Of a DNA stretch of 7,549 bases, positions 1 to 5,835 are shown one piece after another. Under the pieces are notes generated by a model. That model saw only the letters and a program-made list of their open reading frames with translations. It made no database searches and was not told where the DNA came from. Every line of letters starts with the position of its first letter. Positions within the stretch are counted from its first letter, which is position 1. The stretch is from assembly GCA_013336205.1 (NCBI GenBank), contig JAAXUD010000119.1:1-7549 (forward strand). Direction: 5' to 3'. The DNA comes from Lentimicrobium sp. (GTDB lineage: Bacteria > Bacteroidota > Bacteroidia > Bacteroidales > Lentimicrobiaceae). Position numbers and translations under genes: made by a program.

Positions 1-490
1 GTGCCTGGAACATTGCCAGTACCAACAGAAGCGCATCTTCATCACACAATTCTTTGTCGCAGATAATGGCTACTTTTTCCTCGAAAAGCAATTCTAAGGC
101 CGCGGCAGGACCTGAAAACTCTGTGCCTGCCATCGGATGTGCTGCCACATAGCGCCCCCGTGCTTCGTGATTAATCACCCCGGCAGCCAGATCGGCTTTG
201 GTGGAGCCCATGTCGGCCACCACTTTTGAGGTCCCTTTTATTTTATCAAGAATTTCCGGTAACAATTTCAGGTTGGCATCAACAGGGGAACAGAGGAGGA
301 TAAGGTCAGATTTCTCAATCGCTTCGTTCAGGGGAATGAATTCATTGGCCAATCCGCAATACATGGCAATGGTTTTATGTTGCGGGTTTTTATCAACGCC
401 ATAGATTGTTCCTGCAAAGCCTTTTGCTCTCAGTGATCTGGAGAGCGATCCGCCTATCAATCCCATTCCTATTATACAAATGTTCATCAT
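1..490 (-). CDS. tyrA: Prephenate dehydrogenase, N-terminal 163 residues (runs off window start)
   Basis: The product converts prephenate to 4-hydroxyphenylpyruvate with NAD(P)+, the tyrosine-specific step, in the cytoplasm. Translating the minus strand from 490 gives an open frame to the window edge. It starts MMNICIIGMGLIGGS, a Rossmann nucleotide-binding loop (GMGLIGGS, residues 8-15). An acidic residue at the end of the second strand (YGVDKN, D33) suggests NAD+ preference. DMGSTK follows at 93-98, and HPMAGTEFSGP at 118-128 is the signature around the catalytic histidine (H118). Either ATG (490 or 487) could be the start; the second gives MNICIIG. The gene is last of the visible pheA-aminotransferase-tyrA series, 156 bp after the aminotransferase stop, and I see no TAnnTTTG promoter in that gap, so read-through transcription is likely. 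The C-terminal helical domain lies outside the window. Confidence 0.93.
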   Translation of the reverse strand, partial: MMNICIIGMGLIGGSLSRSLRAKGFAGTIYGVDKNPQHKTIAMYCGLANEFIPLNEAIEKSDLILLCSPVDANLKLLPEILDKIKGTSKVVADMGSTKADLAAGVINHEARGRYVAAHPMAGTEFSGPAAALELLFEEKVAIICDKELCDEDALLLVLAMFQA

Positions 491-491
491 C

Positions 492-689
492 TTATTGTTG
501 GATTTGAGTTATACTTTCTTCTTTAAGCTTTAATAATTCAGGATATAGTATATTGACAACACATTTATCCTGGTAATCCATCATCAATTGTAAGCCAGAC
601 AAGACTGAGCGGTTTTCCTTTTCAATCCGCTCAATTTGGGCTTTATTTACTCTTTTATGGATTCTGACACAATTCTGTTGTAGGCAGCA
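492..689 (-). other. Startless 65-codon open stretch in the aminotransferase-tyrA gap
   Basis: The 156-bp gap between the aminotransferase stop and tyrA contains one frame without stops from 689 down to a TAA at 492-494, two bases before the tyrA ATG at 490. Its first part overlaps the end of the aminotransferase in another frame. The conceptual peptide includes NKAQIERIEKENRSVLSGL and ILYPELLKLKEES, charged and helix-like. No ATG occurs until an ATG-ATG pair that would leave only about 31 residues. I do not recognise it. It could be a short gene with an unusual start, a decayed fragment, or chance in AT-rich DNA. Nothing else is visible in this gap apart from the inverted repeat at 606-633. 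Confidence 0.2.
606..633 (-). repeat. Inverted repeat (7-bp stem) just after the aminotransferase gene
   Basis: TGAGCGG at 606-612 and CCGCTCA at 627-633 form a perfect 7-bp stem with a 14-nt loop, beginning 13 nt downstream of the aminotransferase stop on the minus strand. No U-tract follows on that strand, so it does not look like an intrinsic terminator. It may be an mRNA processing or stabilising stem between aminotransferase and tyrA, or coincidence. Confidence 0.35.
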
Positions 690-1834
690 CTAAGCCTTTC
701 CACTGTGCTGCATAAGGATATCCGGATATACCGGTTTCCATTGCTGCCGAAAATAAATCCCGGGGTTAAAAAAACGTGGTTCGAAAAGAGCACTTTCTCT
801 GTAAGTTCTTCAGCCCCGCTATAGCTTTCGGGAATTCTTCCCCATAGAAAAAGGCCTGTTTGTTTCGGGTCAAAGGAGCAATTCAGGGTTTTCATAATCT
901 TTTCTGCGTAATGACGTCTTTCCCGATAAACATCATTTACTGACTTATACCAGCTTTCGTCCGCCCCGAGTGCTTTTACGGCGGCAGCCTGCAGCGGTTG
1001 GAACATTCCTGAATCCATATTGCTTTTAACCCTGAGCACCGCATTGATGTATTCAGCTTTTCCTGCAAGCATACCGATGCGCCACCCGGCCATATTGTGC
1101 GATTTACTTAAGGAATTCAGTTCCAGGCAGACTTCTCTTGCGCCTTCGATGGAGAGTAAGCTGAGTGTGTCTTCATTTAAAATAAAACTGTAAGGATTGT
1201 CATTGCACAAAAGAATCCGGTGTTTTCGTGCAAAGGCAGCCAGCTTCCGGAAGAGCTCCGGGGAAGCTGGTGTTCCGGTGGGCATGTGCGGATAGTTTAT
1301 CCACATCAATTTGACTTTCTCCATGCCTTCAGCCTCAATTTGTTCAAGATCGGGTAACCAGCCTTTCGCTTCAACAAGATCATAATACCTGATTTTGCCT
1401 CCGACCAACCTTGTAACCGATTCATAGGCCGGATAACCAGGATTTGGGATCAGCACCTCATCGCCTTCATTGACAAATGCCATGGTAATATGCATTATTC
1501 CTTCTTTTGATCCCATCAGGGGTAGTATTTCGCTGGCCGGATCCAGGGTCACATCAAAGTGACGTTTATACCAATCAGCAAATGCAGTACGCAGGGCCGG
1601 AATGCCAATGTAACTCTGGTATCCGTGATTTTTCGGATCCAGGGCATTCTGATGCAATGCCTCAATTATTGCCGGCCCGGGCTGAAGGTCGGGACTTCCG
1701 ATTCCCAGGTTAATGATATCAGCGCCATTTCGCCGCATTTCATCAATTTGCCGGAGCTTACGCGAAAAATAGTATTCCTGCACCTGTTGGATGCGCTCAG
1801 CAGGCGGTATCGATATTAAATCAGAACTTTTCAT
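647..1834 (-). CDS. Class I/II PLP-dependent aminotransferase (aromatic/aspartate type)
   Basis: A fold-type I aminotransferase of 395 residues. Visible motifs: INLGIGSPDL (41-50); the Asp that pairs with the PLP ring nitrogen plus the conserved Tyr in CNDNPYSFI (D212, Y215); the Schiff-base lysine in SLSKSHNMAGWR (K244); and YIRISL (R371), the carboxylate-binding Arg. Lying between pheA and tyrA, it most likely transaminates phenylpyruvate and 4-hydroxyphenylpyruvate, or makes aspartate or glutamate for that purpose; sequence alone cannot fix the substrate. A longer frame starts at a TTG (1846) overlapping the pheA stop. I chose the ATG at 1832-1834 because it leaves a tight 4-bp gap to the pheA stop (1839-1841) and avoids a non-ATG start. 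Oddity: the usual N-N-P-T-G loop reads H-M-P-T-G (183-187). Confidence 0.9.
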   Translation of the reverse strand: MKSSDLISIPPAERIQQVQEYYFSRKLRQIDEMRRNGADIINLGIGSPDLQPGPAIIEALHQNALDPKNHGYQSYIGIPALRTAFADWYKRHFDVTLDPASEILPLMGSKEGIMHITMAFVNEGDEVLIPNPGYPAYESVTRLVGGKIRYYDLVEAKGWLPDLEQIEAEGMEKVKLMWINYPHMPTGTPASPELFRKLAAFARKHRILLCNDNPYSFILNEDTLSLLSIEGAREVCLELNSLSKSHNMAGWRIGMLAGKAEYINAVLRVKSNMDSGMFQPLQAAAVKALGADESWYKSVNDVYRERRHYAEKIMKTLNCSFDPKQTGLFLWGRIPESYSGAEELTEKVLFSNHVFLTPGFIFGSNGNRYIRISLCSTVERLSAAYNRIVSESIKE

Positions 1835-1838
1835 ATCA

Positions 1839-2756
1839 TTAAACAATTGATTTTACGTATTTTGTATCTGTTTCAAACGCAATTGCCGGCATTCCGCCAT
1901 GCATATATTCACCCAGGATTTCGAACTGATCAGTTAAAGGGCGTATTGCATCAAGAGCCATCCGGTAACGCTGGTAACTGGTGAACATCAGATCGGCCAG
2001 AAAGAAATATTCCCAGGCCTTGCCAACGATGGGGAGCGATTGAATCTTGGTAAGATTCATATTATAGAATGCCAGTACAGACAATACCTGGGACAGGCTT
2101 CCCGCTTCATGTGGAAGTGAAAAACAAACCGAGGCTTTGTCAATGGCGGAATCAGCAAGCCCGGAGTGGCTATTATTCCGTTGACTGGAGGCAACAATCA
2201 GAAACCTGGTAAAATTGGCTTTATCGGCTTCAACGCCTTCTTCAAGCACTTCCAGTCCATACATTTCAGCGGCAAGCCGGCTGGCCAGCGCTCCGTAGCC
2301 TGCCAGTTTATTGTCGCTTATCCATTTAGCACTGAGCGCTGTATCACTGCTTTCGACAATCCGCACTCCCTTTCGCCTGAGATTGTCAAGGTAAACATTG
2401 CACTGCTGTATGGCTACCGGATGTGAGTGTATTTCCCTGAGGTTCTCTATGCGCTGGCCTGGCAATGCCATCAGATTCTGCACTATACGCAGGTATACTT
2501 CCCCTGTAATCTGTAAGCCGGATTTCCGCAGGAGATTATAATTGTGCAGAATACTGCCGGCGACAGAATTTTCGATAGCGACCACCCCAAAGTCGATGCT
2601 TCCCCTGGAAAGTTCGTAAAACAGTTCTTCAAAGGTTTCACAGGGTTGAATTTCTATCTCATTCCCTTCGAAAAACTTCCGTGAAGCCATTTCGTGAAAA
2701 GCACCCGGCCCTCCCTGTATTGCAATACTGATCGTTTCTTTACCTGTTGGTTTCAT
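1839..2756 (-). CDS. pheA: Prephenate dehydratase with C-terminal ACT domain
   Basis: Converts prephenate to phenylpyruvate, the committed phenylalanine step. The 305 residues carry the monofunctional layout with no chorismate mutase domain. The periplasmic-binding-protein-like catalytic region spans about 9-188, with GPGAFHEMAS (17-25), VVAIENSVAGS (58-68), EIHSHPVAIQQC (109-119), SSDTALSA (136-143) and the catalytic NFTRF loop (181-185, T183). The ACT regulatory domain spans about 207-283. In it the phenylalanine-binding motifs usually written GALV and ESRP appear as GSLS (219-222) and QSLP (239-242), so feedback by Phe may differ from the textbook enzyme. The ATG at 2754-2756 is the first start after the leader terminator, with only 14 nt between the A/T run and the ATG. 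First structural gene of the operon and likely controlled by the upstream attenuator. Confidence 0.94.
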   Translation of the reverse strand: MKPTGKETISIAIQGGPGAFHEMASRKFFEGNEIEIQPCETFEELFYELSRGSIDFGVVAIENSVAGSILHNYNLLRKSGLQITGEVYLRIVQNLMALPGQRIENLREIHSHPVAIQQCNVYLDNLRRKGVRIVESSDTALSAKWISDNKLAGYGALASRLAAEMYGLEVLEEGVEADKANFTRFLIVASSQRNNSHSGLADSAIDKASVCFSLPHEAGSLSQVLSVLAFYNMNLTKIQSLPIVGKAWEYFFLADLMFTSYQRYRMALDAIRPLTDQFEILGEYMHGGMPAIAFETDTKYVKSIV

Positions 2757-2770
2757 AAATCGCTTTAAAC

Positions 2771-2802
2771 AAAAAAAAAGCCCCGTTTCGCGGGACTTTT
2801 TC
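2771..2802 (-). terminator. Intrinsic terminator of the pheA leader (attenuator, 3:4 hairpin)
   Basis: On the minus strand, AAAAAGTCCCG (2801-2791) pairs with CGGGGCTTTTT (2785-2775) around the loop CGAAA. The run of U residues comes from nine A at 2771-2779. The pair at 2781/2795 is a G-U wobble in the minus-strand RNA but a C-A mismatch in the plus-strand RNA, so the hairpin is built for minus-strand transcription. It sits only 14 nt before the pheA ATG, after the leader peptide gene, where it would block pheA expression unless disrupted. Confidence 0.88.
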
Positions 2803-2848
2803 GTGGTATATTAAGTTATGAATTACAGCTTAACCAACATCAAAGTCC
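2793..2848 (-). promoter_or_regulatory. Antiterminator pairing of the pheA leader (2:3)
   Basis: In the minus-strand RNA, GGACUUU (2848-2842, within leader codons 21-23) is exactly complementary to AAAGUCC (2799-2793), which is inside the 5' arm of the terminator. The two structures cannot coexist. A ribosome held at the upstream Phe/Tyr codons would leave GGACUUU free to form the antiterminator. The duplex is only 7 bp, with a C-C mismatch next to it, so it is modest in strength. Confidence 0.65.
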
Positions 2849-2909
2849 GTTTATTACTAAAATAGTAATAAAAAAAGTAAATGAAATTGATGTAATTGAG
2901 GCTGCTCAT
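2823..2909 (-). CDS. Phe/Tyr-rich leader peptide of the pheA operon
   Basis: A 28-residue gene, ATG at 2907-2909 and TAA at 2823-2825, too short for ordinary gene finders. Residues 5-17 read NYINFIYFFYYYF: five Tyr and four Phe codons among residues 6-17, nine of twelve positions. The rest is ordinary (MSSL at the start, SNKRTLMLVKL at the end). Known amino acid biosynthesis attenuators use leader peptides rich in the regulated amino acid, and this operon makes both Phe and Tyr, so the match of codon content to function is specific. The ATG lies about 17 nt after the -7 promoter element, and the gene ends 21 nt before the terminator 5' arm. The peptide itself probably has no function beyond its translation. 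Phe- or Tyr-starved ribosomes should pause on codons 6-17. It has no visible Shine-Dalgarno, as usual in Bacteroidota. Confidence 0.85.
   Translation of the reverse strand: MSSLNYINFIYFFYYYFSNKRTLMLVKL
2850..2872 (-). repeat. 9-bp hairpin within the leader peptide gene (candidate 1:2 pause stem)
   Basis: In the minus-strand RNA, UUUAUUACU (2872-2864) pairs perfectly with AGUAAUAAA (2858-2850) around a 5-nt loop. The left arm is made of the Phe13-Tyr16 codons and the right arm of codons 18-20. It ends one nucleotide before the antiterminator strand GGACUUU. It could be the pause hairpin that keeps polymerase in step with the leading ribosome. It is all but one A/U pairs, so stability is low. 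Confidence 0.5.
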
Positions 2910-2926
2910 TTTTTCGTTTGTCTGAT

Positions 2927-2935
2927 GCAAAGATA
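2927..2935 (-). promoter_or_regulatory. Promoter -7 element of the pheA operon
   Basis: The minus strand reads TATCTTTGC, a full match to the Bacteroidota -7 consensus TAnnTTTG. Transcription from here would start a few nucleotides before the leader peptide ATG, giving a 5' UTR of roughly 10-17 nt, the compact arrangement seen in attenuators. No convincing TTG -33 element at 19-21 bp was found. Confidence 0.7.
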
Positions 2936-3039
2936 ATCCAAATACCTTTTTATCGGGTTAAACTTTCAATTTTTTAATTCAGCAGGTACGCATTGCCGGA
3001 TTTAAAACGATGATATAAACGTTTCAAAAGATAAATTGT

Positions 3040-3047
3040 TAATTTTG
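3040..3047 (+). promoter_or_regulatory. Promoter -7 element for the zinc metallopeptidase gene
   Basis: TAATTTTG is a full TAnnTTTG match 32 bp upstream of the ATG at 3080, giving a predicted 5' UTR of about 20-28 nt. The expected -33 position holds only AAACGTTTC, with no clear TTG. Together with the leader and promoter of pheA, this accounts for the 323-bp gap between pheA and this gene. Confidence 0.55.
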
Positions 3048-3079
3048 AGTAACAGAAAATTAACCAAAAATTACAGATT

Positions 3080-3919
3080 ATGCGCTGGACAGGTAGAAGA
3101 GGAAGCTCCAATGTTGAAGACCGACGTGGAGGCAGTTCCGGAAAAATGATTGCCGGTGGCGGAATCGGAACAATTGTAATTGTGCTTATTATCTGGCTTC
3201 TGGGAGGTGATCCTGGTCAGATGCTGGGAGAATTTGAAAATAACCGGAGTGGCCCTGTGGAAACGACAGCAGAAGAAGATTCAATGGCCCGCTTCGTTTC
3301 TGTGGTATTGGCAGATACCGAGGAAGTCTGGGCTGAGATATTTGCTAATTCAGGAAAAACTTACAGAGAGCCGAAGTTGGTGCTTTTTAGCGGACAGGTA
3401 GAGTCTGCCTGTGGATTTGCCAGTGCTGCCAGCGGGCCTTTTTATTGTCCGGGCGATGAGAAAGTATACATTGACCTGAGTTTTTGCAATGAGCTCAAAA
3501 CCAGGTTCGGCGCGCCGGGCGATTTTGCCATTGCATATGTTATTGCCCATGAGGTGGGGCACCATGTGCAGAACCTGCTCGGGGTGTTGGGTGAAGTTCA
3601 GGAACAGCGTGAACAGGTTTCTGAAGTTGAAGCCAACAAATTGACGGTGAAGCTGGAGCTGCAGGCCGATTTTTATGCCGGAATCTGGGCTAACCAGGCG
3701 CAGCAAAAGTTTAACATACTTGAGTCCGGCGATATTGAAGAGGCGCTGGGTGCTGCGTCGGCTGTTGGCGATGACCACCTTCAGATGCAAACGCAGGGAA
3801 GGGTTGTGCCTGATGCATTTACGCACGGAACCTCGGCCCAACGAATGAAATGGTTCAAGAAAGGCTGGGATACCGGTGATCCAGGTCAGGGAGATACGTT
3901 TAGGAAGGGCGCTGTATAA
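3080..3919 (+). CDS. ypfJ: YpfJ-family membrane-anchored neutral zinc metallopeptidase
   Basis: The protein has 279 residues, close to the usual size of this family. The N-terminus MRWTGRRGSSNVEDRRG is its hallmark: a basic, Gly-rich cytoplasmic tail. One membrane segment follows at about 24-42 (IAGGGIGTIVIVLIIWLLG), so the enzyme domain should face the periplasm. The zinc site is IAHEVGHHVQ (H157, E158, H161), with ELQADFYAG (E193-G201) supplying the likely third ligand. C111 and C123 (ACGFAS...FYCPGDEKVYIDL) are placed as in relatives and may form a disulfide. A Gln/Glu-rich stretch (171-195) lies between the two motifs. Family members are widespread but their substrates are unknown, so I do not assign a cellular role. 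It is transcribed alone from the -7 element at 3040-3047 and converges with the methyltransferase gene downstream. The symbol is used by similarity only. Confidence 0.9.
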   Translation: MRWTGRRGSSNVEDRRGGSSGKMIAGGGIGTIVIVLIIWLLGGDPGQMLGEFENNRSGPVETTAEEDSMARFVSVVLADTEEVWAEIFANSGKTYREPKLVLFSGQVESACGFASAASGPFYCPGDEKVYIDLSFCNELKTRFGAPGDFAIAYVIAHEVGHHVQNLLGVLGEVQEQREQVSEVEANKLTVKLELQADFYAGIWANQAQQKFNILESGDIEEALGAASAVGDDHLQMQTQGRVVPDAFTHGTSAQRMKWFKKGWDTGDPGQGDTFRKGAV

Positions 3920-3930
3920 CTGTCCGACAG

Positions 3931-3948
3931 CTGTGAAAAAGTTCACAG
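3931..3948. repeat. Inverted repeat after the metallopeptidase gene (possible weak terminator)
   Basis: CTGTGAA (3931-3937) and TTCACAG (3942-3948) form a 7-bp stem with a 4-nt loop, 12 bp after the stop at 3919. One flanking G-U and one A-T pair could extend it. No U-run follows on either strand. It lies between convergent genes, so a role at the 3' end is plausible, but it is not a standard intrinsic terminator. Confidence 0.35.
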
Positions 3949-4006
3949 TTCCATAACAGCAATGTCTAACAGTACCAGGTAGCAGATAAGGCTGAAGATG
4001 ATTTAC

Positions 4007-4026
4007 CGGTTTATGAGAACAAACCG
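4007..4026 (-). repeat. Inverted repeat just after the methyltransferase stop
   Basis: CGGTTT (4007-4012) and AAACCG (4021-4026) form a 6-bp stem with an 8-nt loop, starting 2 bp beyond the stop codon of the minus-strand methyltransferase. No T-tract follows, so this is at best a weak 3'-end structure. Confidence 0.25.
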
Positions 4027-4027
4027 A

Positions 4028-5245
4028 TTACAAATCTTTTTCCCCTGTTTCGTCAGCCGGAATTGTTCCTTCACCCTGCTGATATCTTGCACGCTTACTT
4101 CCTTCATAAAGATCGAATCCGGCATAGCGGCATTCAAGCTGCCCGTTAAAGAGGATATATTTTTTCATGGGCTTCAGGCCAATTTTCTTGAGCGCCATAA
4201 AATCAGAACTGATTACCCAGGCTTTGTAGCCCTTGTATTTTTGTTTCAGCGCATCGCCTAGGTCCTGATAAAGACCAATAATATCCTCTACTTCGATGCG
4301 CTCACCATAAGGTGGGTTGGTAATCATGGTGCCTCCACCAGCAGGAGGTGTCATTTCCTGAAAAGGTGATACTTTCAGCTCAATCATGTCAGTTAGTCCG
4401 GCCTGCCTGAGGTTGGCGACTGCAGCCTTGAGGTTGCGTTCTGAGATATCGGAACCGATTATTTTATACTCAAAATCGCGCTGTTGTTCATGCGCATCAT
4501 TCTTCACTTCTTCCCACAGGTCCTGGTCGAAGTCTTTCCATCGCATAAAACCGTACTCATCGCGGTGCTGTCCTGCCGGAATATTCATGGCAATCATCGC
4601 CGCTTCAATCAGCAGTGTGCCTGATCCACACATGGGGTCGATGAAATTTGACTGCCGGTCCCAGCCGCTCAGCAGAATCATGCCGGCTGCCAACACCTCG
4701 CTCAGCGGTGCTTCCGCATTCGATACATGATATCCTCTTTTGTGCAGCGAAGCCCCTGAACTGTCGAAGGAAACATCAACCTCGTCCTTGTAAATATGCA
4801 TATTGATCCTGAAATCGGGATTTTCAATATTTACGGATGGTCTTTCGCCTGTTTTTTCCCGGAAACGGTCGACAATGGCATCCTTAGCCCTGAGTGAGAC
4901 AAAATGAGAATGTGTAAAAAGCGAAGTAGCCACCGTAGAATCAATAGAAATGGTGTGGCTGTTGCCAAAATAGTTTTCCCAGCGGATGGCCTTCATTTTG
5001 GTATAGAGATCCTGCTCATTCAGAATGGTGAAATGCGCGATGGGCACCAGGATGCGCAAGGCGGTTCTGCATTGGTAATTGGCAGCGTATAGTTCTCTTT
5101 TTGTTCCTTCAAATGCCACGGCACGGTTCAGGAGTTCAATGTTGGTGGCGCCAAGCTCTTCAAGCTCCTGTGCCAGTGTTTCTTCGAGTCCGGCAGGTGA
5201 TTTGGCCAGCATTTTTATGATCGGGTAACCGTCGTGCATTGACAT
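4028..5245 (-). CDS. THUMP-domain class I SAM-dependent RNA methyltransferase (RlmL N-terminal/YcbY type)
   Basis: The 405 residues correspond to the RlmL (23S rRNA m2G2445) half of E. coli RlmKL, often misnamed an N6-adenine DNA methylase. After a short ferredoxin-like start (7-50, KMLAKSPAGLEETLAQELEELGA), a THUMP RNA-binding domain covers about 50-160, with RKT-like basic stretches and INMHIYKDEVDVSFDSSG. The Rossmann methyltransferase domain follows at about 165-385, with SAM motif I FIDPMCGSGT (201-210), acidic SDISERNL (265-272) and the catalytic TNPPYGERI (309-317). The NPPY motif fits exocyclic amino-group methylation, so guanine N2 in rRNA is the likely target. The separate RlmK domain is absent, as in many non-gammaproteobacterial homologues. 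The 161-bp upstream gap has no TAnnTTTG match on this strand. The start at 5245 gives MSMHDGYP; an ATG two codons later is an alternative. Confidence 0.88.
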   Translation of the reverse strand: MSMHDGYPIIKMLAKSPAGLEETLAQELEELGATNIELLNRAVAFEGTKRELYAANYQCRTALRILVPIAHFTILNEQDLYTKMKAIRWENYFGNSHTISIDSTVATSLFTHSHFVSLRAKDAIVDRFREKTGERPSVNIENPDFRINMHIYKDEVDVSFDSSGASLHKRGYHVSNAEAPLSEVLAAGMILLSGWDRQSNFIDPMCGSGTLLIEAAMIAMNIPAGQHRDEYGFMRWKDFDQDLWEEVKNDAHEQQRDFEYKIIGSDISERNLKAAVANLRQAGLTDMIELKVSPFQEMTPPAGGGTMITNPPYGERIEVEDIIGLYQDLGDALKQKYKGYKAWVISSDFMALKKIGLKPMKKYILFNGQLECRYAGFDLYEGSKRARYQQGEGTIPADETGEKDL

Positions 5246-5320
5246 AAATGGAATTTTGAAATATTTTCTTATTGATATTAAAAATTAGTGTGGGTTAAGG
5301 TGCTGAGGTTCAGGTGAAAG

Positions 5321-5333
5321 AATACCTGGTATT
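5321..5333. repeat. 13-bp palindrome upstream of the methyltransferase gene
   Basis: AATACC-T-GGTATT is a perfect inverted repeat with a 1-bp centre, 75 bp upstream of the methyltransferase start. Two further repeats nest around it: CAGGT/ACCTG (5311-5315/5324-5328) and TTCAGG/CCTGAA (5309-5314/5338-5343). It could be an operator or an RNA stem in the 5' leader. No regulator is suggested by context. Confidence 0.3.
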
Positions 5334-5406
5334 TTGCCCTGAATATTACTGCAACTTTGTTTTAAGTGAAGTGAATCAGGCAGTTTTGATGATTTTTGTT
5401 GTCGGT

Positions 5407-5799
5407 TTATAAGGACTGTTTTAGCCTTTCCATGAATTTCTCCGCCTCAACAATTGAACGCCGGTGTGTACCTTCTCCGATCATTCCGTTTTCATCCTGG
5501 GCAATGACCTTAAACATAAGCTTTTTTCCGTCAACTGTGATAAGGTTTGATTCACAAAATACGTTCTTTCCAACAGCCGTGGCTTTAACATGCGTAACAC
5601 TGATTTCGGTGCCTAATGTAATGAAACCTTCGGGCAACTGAGGCTGAATACTCAGTTGGGCGGTTTTTTCCATCAATCCGATCATAGCCGGAGTAGCAAA
5701 AACTTCAATTAGTCCGGAGCCATAATGCACGGCAGTGTCTGATAATTGAACGGTGATTTCCTGAAAGCCTTTGGTGCCGATACTCAGATTAAATTCCAT
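5407..5799 (-). CDS. FlK-like hot-dog fold acyl-CoA thioesterase family protein
   Basis: The 130 residues fit a single hot-dog domain. The order of motifs is that of the fluoroacetyl-CoA thioesterase (FlK) family: VHYGSGLIEVFATPAMIGLMEKTA (from V24), a central TLGTEISVTHVKATAVG (61-77), and GEGTHRRSIVE near the C-terminus. The FlK catalytic residues Thr42, Glu50 and His76 are matched by T36, E44 and H70 with identical spacing (8 and 26 residues). The enzyme therefore probably hydrolyses a small acyl-CoA in the cytoplasm. Specificity for fluoroacetyl-CoA is not implied; most family members lack that role. The gene lies 36 bp after an OsmC-family gene on the same strand, which suggests co-transcription. 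Confidence 0.82.
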   Translation of the reverse strand: MEFNLSIGTKGFQEITVQLSDTAVHYGSGLIEVFATPAMIGLMEKTAQLSIQPQLPEGFITLGTEISVTHVKATAVGKNVFCESNLITVDGKKLMFKVIAQDENGMIGEGTHRRSIVEAEKFMERLKQSL

Positions 5800-5835
5800 T
5801 TATTTGAGAATAATGCTGTTGAACTTGTTATGAAA

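Noticed and set aside
198..404. 68-codon plus-strand frame
   Set aside because: Lies opposite tyrA, whose Rossmann and HPMAGTEFSGP motifs are clear on the minus strand.
1844..1846. TTG as the aminotransferase start
   Set aside because: It would overlap the pheA stop and add only MFND; the ATG at 1832-1834 gives a normal short junction.
2771..2802. Terminator read as serving the plus strand or as a bidirectional terminator
   Set aside because: There is no plus-strand gene upstream of it, and the stem has a C-A mismatch on that strand but a G-U pair on the minus strand.
3350..3946. 198-codon open frame on the minus strand
   Set aside because: It is antisense to the metallopeptidase gene, whose plus-strand product has intact family motifs (HEVGHH, ELQAD). 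The antisense product has no recognisable domain or promoter.
4386..4730. 114-codon plus-strand frame inside the methyltransferase gene
   Set aside because: Shadow of the minus-strand methyltransferase; Ser/Arg-rich composition typical of antisense translation, with no independent signals.
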